Origin: Sphingobium sp.
GTDB taxonomy: Bacteria; Pseudomonadota; Alphaproteobacteria; Sphingomonadales; Sphingomonadaceae
NCBI RefSeq assembly: GCF_003248505.1
Contig: NZ_QFOA01000112.1
Coordinates: 1 to 7,420, forward strand
Reading direction: 5' to 3'
Length of the DNA stretch: 7,420 nucleotides
Part shown: one piece after another, positions 1 to 5,234 of the stretch
Numbering within the stretch: position 1 is the first letter of the stretch
Layout: each line of letters opens with the position of its first letter
The notes under the pieces: model-generated
Told to the model about the DNA's origin: nothing
Databases searched by the model: none
The model's input: only the letters and a program-made list of their open reading frames with translations
Made by a program: the position numbers and the translations under genes

Positions 1-948
1 AGCGCGCTCTAGCCGCTCCTCCACCGCGATCATCTCGCGGCTCGTGAACCGCTCCTGGTCGCGTCCGTCCTTCCCCAGCGCCACCAGCTCGGGCGAGGAC
101 CGCACCGCGCTCATGGCCTGGTCGAACTGCTCCTTGCCGTCGCTGTGCCGGTGGACGAACATCGCCAGGTCGCGGGTGGTGAACGTCGCCTGTTGCCGCG
201 TGATCGCATCCAACGCGATTTCCGGCTTGGCGATAATCTTCTCGCCGTTCTCGCGCGCGATCCGCACATGATCGTCGGCGTTGCGGTGCGGCTGTCCCTC
301 AAGCTCGTGCCGTTTCCCCATCGGCCCGATCTTGTGCTGGGGCTCAAGCTCGATCCCCTGCGCCTCGTAGGAGCGATGGTCGATCCGCCCTTCCAGCCCC
401 AGCTCCGCCATGCGTTCGTTGACGTGGGCGGCCCATGCCTCTCGCCACTCCTTCAACAGCTCGGTTGAGTTCCAGGCGCGGACCTTCTTGCCGAACCCCT
501 CAGGTCCAACCTCACGCATCGACAACATGACATGCGCGTGCGGCTTCGGGGTGCCGTCCTTTGCCTTGTCCCAATGCACATTAAGGTCCGCGACCATCCC
601 GCGTTCGACGAACTGCTTGTCCACAAAATCGCGGGCGAGGCTAACGCCCTGTTTCTCGCTCATCTCGCGCGGGATCGAGAACTCCACCTCGCGCGCGAGC
701 TGCGCGTCCTTGCGTTTCTCCCCGGCCTCCACCTCGTTCCACAGGGTCGCGCGATCGTTTAAACGCTCCGGCGCACCTTCGGGAGCCAAGATTTCCGAAT
801 GGACGACGCCGGCCTTGTTCGAAAAATCATGGTTCCGCCCAAGCCGCTCGTCATGCAGCTCGGATGCGGAGCGATAGGCGGCGCTCGCAACGGCGCTCGA
901 TCCGCTTGCACGGCTGATGACCTTGGCCGAGAAATGATAGATCGCCAT
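1..948 (-). CDS. traA: Conjugative relaxase TraA, MobA/MobL (MobQ) type, N-terminal part only
   Basis: The gene reads leftward from ATG at 948 and runs off the window edge with 316 open codons; an AGAGG lies five bases before the ATG. The protein starts MAIYHFSAKVISR. It carries the probable catalytic tyrosine Y25 in an AAYRS motif and the metal-binding histidine motif PHAHVML at residues 136-142, with a further histidine at H125. After the nuclease domain (about residues 1-190), an FTTRDLAMFVHRH segment and a later FTSREMIAVEERL segment resemble the junction to the RecD-like helicase domain in Ti-plasmid TraA. I therefore infer a relaxase-helicase fusion whose helicase half lies outside. It would nick oriT on one strand, stay covalently bound to the 5' end, and pilot the DNA to the coupling protein. 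It is divergent from the traC-traD-traG operon, as in Ti plasmids. Family assignment is firm; full length cannot be judged. Confidence 0.92.
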   Translation of the reverse strand, partial: MAIYHFSAKVISRASGSSAVASAAYRSASELHDERLGRNHDFSNKAGVVHSEILAPEGAPERLNDRATLWNEVEAGEKRKDAQLAREVEFSIPREMSEKQGVSLARDFVDKQFVERGMVADLNVHWDKAKDGTPKPHAHVMLSMREVGPEGFGKKVRAWNSTELLKEWREAWAAHVNERMAELGLEGRIDHRSYEAQGIELEPQHKIGPMGKRHELEGQPHRNADDHVRIARENGEKIIAKPEIALDAITRQQATFTTRDLAMFVHRHSDGKEQFDQAMSAVRSSPELVALGKDGRDQERFTSREMIAVEERLERA

Positions 949-971
949 GACAGCCTCTATACTGCCTCCTC

Positions 972-1010
972 AAGCGCACGTCGGCAACGACGTATAAGCG
1001 CGCACTCATC
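972..1010 (+). other. oriT: Candidate oriT with hairpin and MobQ-type nick region
   Basis: In the divergent spacer between traA and the rightward transfer operon, a perfect 6-bp inverted repeat (ACGTCG 978-983, loop GCAA, CGACGT 988-993) is followed at once by TAAGCGCGCACTC (995-1007). From memory, the RSF1010 nick region reads TAAGTGCGCCCTC, which differs at two of 13 positions and also follows an inverted repeat. By that analogy the nick would fall between 1002 and 1003. AAGCGC occurs as a direct repeat at 972-977 and 996-1001. A second, weaker inverted repeat (ATTGA 1030-1034 / TCAAT 1046-1050) lies to the right. Position, relaxase family and motif all agree, but the assignment is by resemblance only. 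Confidence 0.62.
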
Positions 1011-1084
1011 ATTCGCTCCGCTCCTGCTGATTGACTTGCTGTTCATCAATGAGGCTGGCATGCTGACCTTCAAGGAAGGCGACT

Positions 1085-1453
1085 GTGACGATGATCCGGA
1101 TTTACAGGGAAGCAGGCGAAGCACCTATCGCCACGATCGATGGCATGCGCCTGCTCAAGGGTGACGGTGACACGCAGATCGCTTCGATCGACAATGACAA
1201 GGTGTACGGCGGTTCGGGCCGGATTCAGCTCCTCTACATTGCAGGCGACCGCGTGTTCAAAGGCATGGGCAGCATGCAACTCGCTCGCATCGACCGCGGC
1301 GAGGTTTACGCCGGAACGTCAGGCCCTCAGCTCGCGGCCTTCGCAGAGGGACAGATCACCGATGATAGCGGCACGGTGATCGGCCACATCGACCATCCGG
1401 TTACCGTCGCCGAACTGGCAGCGGTGCTTCATCTCGTGTTCGCAATCTTCTGA
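1085..1453 (+). CDS. Small beta-repeat protein with five 17-residue repeats (possible 4-fold beta-flower type)
   Basis: The 122-residue protein is built from tandem units of 17 residues beginning at about residues 15, 32, 49, 66 and 83, with half units at each end. The rough pattern is (I/L)A-x-ID-x-x-x-(V/L)(Y/F)-x-G-x-G-x-x-Q, with Q31, Q48, Q65 and Q82 in phase. This is typical of short beta-strand repeats and resembles proteins described as 4-fold beta-flower domains; that name is an inference. The last 15 residues (VAELAAVLHLVFAIF) are strongly hydrophobic and could be a packing helix or a tail anchor. GTG at 1085 is chosen because AAGGAAGG (1072-1079) is well spaced; ATG at 1091 is the alternative. 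It is the first gene rightward of the candidate oriT and sits 13 nt before traC. No signal peptide or catalytic motif is visible, and the function is unknown. Confidence 0.72.
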   Translation: MTMIRIYREAGEAPIATIDGMRLLKGDGDTQIASIDNDKVYGGSGRIQLLYIAGDRVFKGMGSMQLARIDRGEVYAGTSGPQLAAFAEGQITDDSGTVIGHIDHPVTVAELAAVLHLVFAIF

Positions 1454-1466
1454 GGGAGAAACGGAT

Positions 1467-1790
1467 ATGCGAAAGGTGCGGGACTACGATGCCGAGCTGA
1501 AGGCGCTGGAGAGCCGCGCCAAGGCGATCAAGGCGCGTCGCATCGAACAGCTCGGCCAGCTCGTCACCGCCACCGGGGCCGATGCGCTCGACATGGAAAC
1601 GCTCGCCGGCGCGCTGCTCGATGCCGTTGCGTCGAAGGATGCGGAAGCGAAGGAGGCGTGGCGCACGAAGGGCTCCGCTTTCTTTCAACGGCGCGGGCGC
1701 AAAGGTGGCCGGACTGCTGGCGGCAACGGCGACGGCGGGAATGCGCAACCGGGCGCTGATCCAGCGTCTGGAAGCGGCGCGGCGTCGTAA
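1467..1790 (+). CDS. traC: Conjugal transfer protein TraC, likely relaxosome accessory
   Basis: The 107-residue protein starts MRKVRDYDAELKALESRAKA, a charged helical and possibly coiled-coil N-terminus. RRIEQLGQLVTATGADALD follows, matching the ERIG-x-hydrophobic-x-x-x-G core of Ti-plasmid TraC proteins. The last 35 or so residues are low-complexity Gly/Ala/Arg and probably disordered. The start is supported by GGGAG (1454-1458) eight bases upstream, overlapping the stop of the preceding gene. In Ti-type systems TraC is a small accessory protein encoded beside traD and divergent from traA, thought to help at oriT; the same place is occupied here. The 3' end overlaps traD by 50 nt in another frame. 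The assignment rests on context plus a short motif, since the family is small and divergent. Confidence 0.75.
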   Translation: MRKVRDYDAELKALESRAKAIKARRIEQLGQLVTATGADALDMETLAGALLDAVASKDAEAKEAWRTKGSAFFQRRGRKGGRTAGGNGDGGNAQPGADPASGSGAAS

Positions 1791-2037
1791 CGATACGCGA
1801 GCCTGGGTCGTGCAACGCCGCAAACGCACCCGCCACCTGATCGAGCTGGGCGGCCTCGTCCAGAAAGCCGGCCTGGTCGAACTCGCCGACGATGATCGCG
1901 CGACGATCTACGGCGCGCTGCTGGAGCTGGTCGGCCGCGCTCGCGGCGGCGAGGCCGGCGACACGCTGGCGCTCTGGAAGCGGCGCGGCAAACGCGCGTT
2001 CGATGCAGAAAGCAATGTAGAGGAGCGACTACCTTGA
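1741..2037 (+). CDS. traD: Conjugal transfer protein TraD (Ti type, small)
   Basis: The reading frame is open much further upstream, but the recognisable protein begins at ATG 1741 (MRNRALIQRLEAARRRNDTR), giving 98 residues. The core RKRTRHLIELGGLVQKAGL (about residues 27-45) is the diagnostic TraD motif, RxxxLIELGGLVxKAGL. It is followed by an acidic helix and the motif LALWKRRGKRAF (about 78-89), both seen in alphaproteobacterial TraD. This is the short Ti-type TraD, unrelated to the F-plasmid coupling protein of the same name. It overlaps traC by 50 nt, and its TGA overlaps the TTG of the following lipoprotein gene, so translation is probably coupled. GTG at 1810 is a possible later start but has no good ribosome site. 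A role as relaxosome accessory is inferred from the family. Confidence 0.78.
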   Translation: MRNRALIQRLEAARRRNDTRAWVVQRRKRTRHLIELGGLVQKAGLVELADDDRATIYGALLELVGRARGGEAGDTLALWKRRGKRAFDAESNVEERLP

Positions 2038-2774
2038 GCAAGATTTTGTGGGCCTTGCCGCTGTGCGCTGTTCTTGCCGGCTGCGATCGTAGTCCCGCCG
2101 ACCCGCATGGCCTCCAAGCCGGCGAGACATTGCTGACGGTCACAGGCACGGGACACACCGAGGCCGCGCCCGATCAAGCGCTGTTCACCGCTGGTCTGTC
2201 GAGCGTGGCGGCTGATGCGAAAAGCGCCAGCGCGAAGAACGCCGAAGTCATGAGCCGGATCACAGCCGCCCTTGCCCGGCTGAACGTGCCGACGCGCGAT
2301 ATCCAGACCCGAAGCCTGTCGGTCAATCGCGTGGACTATGGCCCCAATAAGGGGCGCTTCGAGGCGAGCAACACGCTGACCGTGCGGGTCCGCGACACGG
2401 CACGGGTGGGCGAGGCGATCGCCGCTGTGACCGATGCTGGCGCAAATATCGTGTCTGGCCCCAACCTCTCGATCGCCGATCCGGAGAAGGCGAGCCTGAG
2501 CGGCTATGACGCCGCCTACAAGGCTGCGCGCGCAAAAGCTGAGGCCTACGCCAACGCCGCCGGCCTTCGCATCGATCGGGTGCTCGCCATCCACGATGGC
2601 GGCCAGGGCGGCTACATGCCGCAAATGGCCGATCTGAACACAGGCCTCGTTCCCGTCGCGCCCCCGCCCTCTCCTGTTGTCGCGGTTCAGGCCGAACAGG
2701 GCCCTCCCGTGATGGCAGGAACCAACGCCGGGATGGTGACGGTGCGCGTGAACTTCGCGTTGGCTCCCAAATAG
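2034..2774 (+). CDS. SIMPL-domain (DUF541) lipoprotein
   Basis: The 246-residue protein begins with a short lipoprotein signal, MSKILWALPLCAVLAGCDRS, whose lipobox LAGC gives a lipidated Cys17. Residue +2 is Asp18, which in enterobacteria retains lipoproteins in the inner membrane; whether that rule holds here is uncertain. Residues about 33-244 match the SIMPL/DUF541 pattern: LTVTGTGHTEAAPDQALFTA, then a helical stretch with IQTRSLSVNR, then YKAARAKAEAYANAAGL, ending in a beta-rich VTVRVNFALAPK. The domain occurs in bacterial periplasmic proteins such as YggE, where it is linked to stress tolerance, but no enzymatic reaction is established. The TTG start overlaps the traD stop (TTGA) and has AGGAG at 2020-2024. 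A Pro/Val-rich linker sits near residues 206-225. The domain call is firm; a role in conjugation is only suggested by location. Confidence 0.85.
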   Translation: MSKILWALPLCAVLAGCDRSPADPHGLQAGETLLTVTGTGHTEAAPDQALFTAGLSSVAADAKSASAKNAEVMSRITAALARLNVPTRDIQTRSLSVNRVDYGPNKGRFEASNTLTVRVRDTARVGEAIAAVTDAGANIVSGPNLSIADPEKASLSGYDAAYKAARAKAEAYANAAGLRIDRVLAIHDGGQGGYMPQMADLNTGLVPVAPPPSPVVAVQAEQGPPVMAGTNAGMVTVRVNFALAPK

Positions 2775-2800
2775 CCGCCTTACCGCCAGCCTGGGGAAGG

Positions 2801-3094
2801 ATGAAGCCGACGATGACCTTCGACCTCGACGCGATCCGCCGCGAAGTTCGCGCGTTGGATTTCGAGCGCGGCACACCCGCTGACGTGGCGGAATGGCGCG
2901 AAGCCGATGCCGAATCCCGCGCCAACCTCGCGATCGAGGGCATGACGCTTAGCGCCGACGACGAGGCGTTGTTCGACATGCTGCGCGACGAGGCCGTGCC
3001 CCCTCCCCTCGCCACGCAAATCCTGCTCAGGCTGCTCGACCATCCCGACGCCGATCCGGAGTTGGCGATCACGCCGCTGGAACAGGCCTGCTGA
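2801..3094 (+). CDS. Small VbhA-antitoxin-like protein upstream of traG
   Basis: The 97-residue acidic, helical protein has no signal peptide. The central stretch ANLAIEGMTLSADDEALFD resembles the inhibitory segment of VbhA/FicA antitoxins, where a helix carries (S/T)xxxE(G/N) and is followed by a Pro/Asp-rich turn and two more helices. Here the Glu-Gly is kept but the Ser/Thr position is Asn. The following DMLRDEAVPPPLATQILLRLL would correspond to the last helices. ATG 2801 abuts GGGGAAGG; ATG 2813 (MTFDLDAIRREVRALD) is equally possible and gives 93 residues. The TGA stop overlaps the traG ATG by one base, indicating coupled translation. No Fic toxin (HxFx(D/E)GNGR) is visible in the window. 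If the family call is right it may be an orphan, or its partner lies elsewhere; otherwise it is an uncharacterised accessory of traG. Confidence 0.62.
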   Translation: MKPTMTFDLDAIRREVRALDFERGTPADVAEWREADAESRANLAIEGMTLSADDEALFDMLRDEAVPPPLATQILLRLLDHPDADPELAITPLEQAC

Positions 3095-4662
3095 TGGCTG
3101 GTCCGCTTATCGGCGGGCGTCGGCCGATAAGCTGGCGGCTCGCGATCGTCGTCGCGTTCGTCGCGGCCTATGCGACGGCGCGATGGCTGGAAGGCATCTT
3201 CGGCGTCGGGCAGATTTCCGGCACCGTGTCGTTCCTGGTCCTGGTCGGCCTGATCGGCGCGACCTGGTGGATCAATAGCCGGGCCGGCAACCGCAGGAAC
3301 GAGCTGCTGGGCTCCGCCCGCTTCGGCAACCGTGCTGACGTGCGCAAGCTGGAAGCGAGTGGGGATCTCCTGATCGGCCGCGCCAAGGAGTCGGGCAAGC
3401 TGCTCCGCTACGACGGCGCGGCCCACCTGCTGACGATCGCACCCACCCGATCGGGCAAGGGCGTCGGCACGATCATCCCCAACCTGCTCCTGCTCGACCG
3501 CTCCGTGGTGTGCATCGACCCCAAGGGCGAGAATGCCCGCGCCACAGCCCGTGCGCGGGCCAGGAAGGGCGCTGTGTGGTGTCTGGACCCCTTCGGCGTC
3601 TCCGGGCGTCCTGCGGCCCGCTACAACCCTCTGGCGCAGCTCGACCCGGCGAGCCCGGACCTCGCGGAAGATGCGCAGACGATTGCCGACGCTCTGGTCC
3701 ACGATGCGCCGGGGCAATCGGGCGAGGCGCACTGGAACGAGGAAGCCAAGGCGCTGATCGCGGGCGTGATCCTGCACACCATCGTCCACGAACCCCCTGC
3801 CCGCGCCACGCTCGCCACCGTGCGCGATAAGCTCACCCGCGACCCCGCTGGCTTCGCCGCGCTGCTGGTGGACATGCAGGCCAGCACCGGCGCGCATGGC
3901 CTGATCGCGCGCGCCGCGAACCGCCACCTCGGCAAATCCGATCGCGAAGCCGCCGGCGTGCTGTCCTCGGCGCAGCGCCACACCCACTTTCTCGACAGCC
4001 CGCGCCTGGTCGAAAGCACGTCCGCCTCCGACTTCCGGTTCGCGGACCTGAAGGAGCGGCCCGGCACGGTGTTCCTGTGCCTGCCGCCCGATCGGCTCGA
4101 TACCTATGCCCGCTGGCTGCGCCTGCTGGTCGCGCAGGCCATCACCGACATGGCGCGCTCCCCTGCCCGGCCGGAACGCCCCGTGCTGTTCCTGCTCGAT
4201 GAGTTCGCCGCACTCGGCCGACTAGAGCCGGTGGAGCGCGCGATGGGGTTGATGGCGGGCTATGGCCTCCAGCTCTGGCCGATCCTCCAGGACATGCACC
4301 AGCTCCGCGCCCTCTATGGCGAGCGCGCGGGCACCTTCCTGTCCAATGCCGGCGTGATCCAGACGTTCGGGGTCAACGATTACGCCACCGCCGACATGCT
4401 CTCGCGCACGATTGGAGACATGACGTTGGAATATGCGACCCTCAGCACGTCGCGCGGCACGGGCTGGGGTGGAAATCGCGCCGGTCCCTCGGAAAGCGTC
4501 AGCACGCACGTCACGGCGCGGCGGCTCGTCACGCCGGATGAAATCATGCGGATGCCGGCGGACACGCTCCTGCTGCTGCGCCAGGGCGAGCGCCCGCTCT
4601 GGGCCAGCAAGGTTCGCTACTATGACCAGCGCGAGTTCGCCGACCTGTTCGATCCGGCGTGA
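3094..4662 (+). CDS. traG: Type IV coupling protein TraG/VirD4
   Basis: The 522-residue inner-membrane ATPase links the relaxosome to the type IV secretion channel. Two membrane segments lie at about 14-32 and 44-60, separated by only about a dozen residues. The Walker A-like loop is APTRSGKGVG (116-125), followed by VVCIDPKGENARAT (138-151), a TraG/VirD4 hallmark. Walker B is FLLDEFAALG with D369-E370, and WPILQDMHQLRALYG (395-409) follows. The C-terminus has the usual RLVTPDEIMRMPADTLLLLRQG segment. ATG overlaps the preceding TGA (TGATG). At 522 residues it is shorter than Ti TraG or VirD4 (roughly 640-670), lacking a large periplasmic loop and a long acidic tail. All ATPase motifs are intact, so it looks functional rather than truncated. 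No mating-pore (VirB/Trb) gene is present in this window. Confidence 0.95.
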   Translation: MAGPLIGGRRPISWRLAIVVAFVAAYATARWLEGIFGVGQISGTVSFLVLVGLIGATWWINSRAGNRRNELLGSARFGNRADVRKLEASGDLLIGRAKESGKLLRYDGAAHLLTIAPTRSGKGVGTIIPNLLLLDRSVVCIDPKGENARATARARARKGAVWCLDPFGVSGRPAARYNPLAQLDPASPDLAEDAQTIADALVHDAPGQSGEAHWNEEAKALIAGVILHTIVHEPPARATLATVRDKLTRDPAGFAALLVDMQASTGAHGLIARAANRHLGKSDREAAGVLSSAQRHTHFLDSPRLVESTSASDFRFADLKERPGTVFLCLPPDRLDTYARWLRLLVAQAITDMARSPARPERPVLFLLDEFAALGRLEPVERAMGLMAGYGLQLWPILQDMHQLRALYGERAGTFLSNAGVIQTFGVNDYATADMLSRTIGDMTLEYATLSTSRGTGWGGNRAGPSESVSTHVTARRLVTPDEIMRMPADTLLLLRQGERPLWASKVRYYDQREFADLFDPA

Positions 4663-4721
4663 TCGCACACACCGGCGGGGAAGATTGAAGGCGAGGTTTG
4701 AGGTAGCGCCTCACCGCACAT

Positions 4722-4861
4722 CTCCGCTGGCGGAGCGCTGAAGGCACACACCGCCGGTTTCGCTTGGCTTCTTTCGGAAGCCCTGCGGCCGATAGGCCGC
4801 TCTGGTGGCGGTGTTAGCCGGCACGGATCAAAAGCGCATTGGCCGTAGGCCAATTCCGCTT
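4722..4861. repeat. Cluster of four short hairpins between traG and the iteron origin
   Basis: Four perfect or near-perfect inverted repeats stand in a row: CTCCGC-TG-GCGGAG (4722-4735); GGCTTC-TTTCG-GAAGCC (4766-4782); GCGGCC-GATA-GGCCGC (4785-4800); and ATTGGCC-GTA-GGCCAAT (4838-4854). The last has flanking AAGCG/CGCTT arms reaching 4832-4861. None is followed by a clean T-run, so they are not classical intrinsic terminators, though one could end the traG transcript. Their position between the coupling-protein gene and the origin fits either transcription insulation or structured origin elements such as single-strand initiation sites. No convincing ORF occupies 4663-5232. Confidence 0.6.
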
Positions 4862-4895
4862 GCCCTTCTCAGGTCCACGGTTTTGGGTGAGCCTT

Positions 4896-4975
4896 GTCGT
4901 TAAGAGATTCTGTTAAATAGGAATCGTTAAACAAGTTAAGCCGCTCAAAAAGCGGAATCTTGCTTTGTTTATCAA
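4896..4975. other. AT-rich stretch with GTTAA repeats, candidate DNA-unwinding element
   Basis: This is the most AT-rich segment of an otherwise GC-rich window. GTTAA occurs four times, at 4899-4903, 4912-4916, 4926-4930 and 4935-4939. The first three are spaced 13 and 14 bases apart, close to the 13-mer spacing of many plasmid unwinding regions. A CCGCT-CAAAA-AGCGG hairpin (4941-4955) follows. It lies directly beside the iteron array, which is where an unwinding element is expected in iteron plasmids. Assigned by composition and position only. Confidence 0.6.
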
Positions 4976-4993
4976 CCGCTTGCCGGACAGCCC

Positions 4994-5083
4994 GGTGGGT
5001 GAAACCCCGTGATTCGGTGTGTGATACCCCGATAGTGCGGTGGGTGATACCCCGACGCCAAGGTGGGTGAAACCCCGAGATTC
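4994..5083 (+). repeat. oriV: oriV iteron block 1: four tandem iterons
   Basis: Four direct repeats begin at 4994, 5016, 5039 and 5062, with spacings of 22, 23 and 23 bases, about two helical turns, so initiator molecules would bind one face. They share the 16-base core GGTGKGTGAWACCCCG. The tails differ: units 1 and 4 end in GATTC, unit 2 in GATAGTG, and unit 3 has its own tail. They lie 3' of repA and beside the AT-rich stretch. RepA binding is the expected role for replication initiation and copy-number control. Confidence 0.88.
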
Positions 5084-5112
5084 TGGAGCCGAAAAGGGGC
5101 CTCCCGCGCCAG

Positions 5113-5121
5113 TTATCCACA
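5113..5121 (+). other. DnaA box, perfect consensus
   Basis: TTATCCACA is an exact match to the classical DnaA-box consensus. It sits between the two iteron blocks, where host DnaA would be recruited together with plasmid RepA. A chance 9-mer is possible, but its location inside the origin makes function likely. Confidence 0.82.
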
Positions 5122-5182
5122 GCCTGGCTGGTGGCTCCGGCATCGCCCGAAGCATGTCAGGGTTCAGGCAGCATCGCTGGCC

Positions 5183-5234
5183 GGTGTGTGAAACCCCGAT
5201 AGTTGGGCTTGCGGTGTGTGAAACCCCGATAGTC
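5183..5234 (+). repeat. oriV: oriV iteron block 2: two iterons, the last overlapping the repA stop codon
   Basis: Two further copies start at 5183 and 5213, spaced 30 bases apart. They share GGTGTGTGAAACCCCGATAGT and are more alike than the four in block 1. Block 2 is about 100 bases from block 1, with the DnaA box between. The second copy ends at 5234, inside the repA TGA codon (5235-5233 on the other strand), so the origin and the initiator gene physically share sequence. Confidence 0.85.

Noticed and set aside
1031..1064. TTGACT at 1031-1036 as the -35 of the rightward transfer operon
   Set aside because: No acceptable -10 hexamer lies 16-19 bases downstream, so no promoter is claimed.
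799..1164. A 121-codon + strand frame spanning the traA start and the divergent spacer
   Set aside because: It runs antisense to the relaxase N-terminus, crosses the candidate oriT and overlaps the beta-repeat gene in a wrong frame; no motif supports it.
1908..2876. A 322-codon minus-strand frame opposite traD and the SIMPL gene
   Set aside because: No family features and no ribosome site; it mirrors the codon bias of the real genes on the + strand.
2323..3987. A 554-codon open frame on the minus strand opposite the SIMPL, VbhA-like and traG genes
   Set aside because: It has no recognisable motif, is rich in Arg/Gly/Ser/Ala, and is opposed by three genes with clear domains and tight operon joins. 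Long antisense frames are expected in high-GC DNA.
4869..5155. Short minus-strand frames with repeated peptides such as GFTH and GVSHT
   Set aside because: The peptide repeats are simply translated iterons, and the frames lie across the origin with no start signals.
4994..5234. Possible CRISPR array because of regularly spaced direct repeats
   Set aside because: The repeats are contiguous with no 25-40 base unique spacers, spacing is 22-23 bases, and the setting beside repA with a DnaA box identifies iterons.
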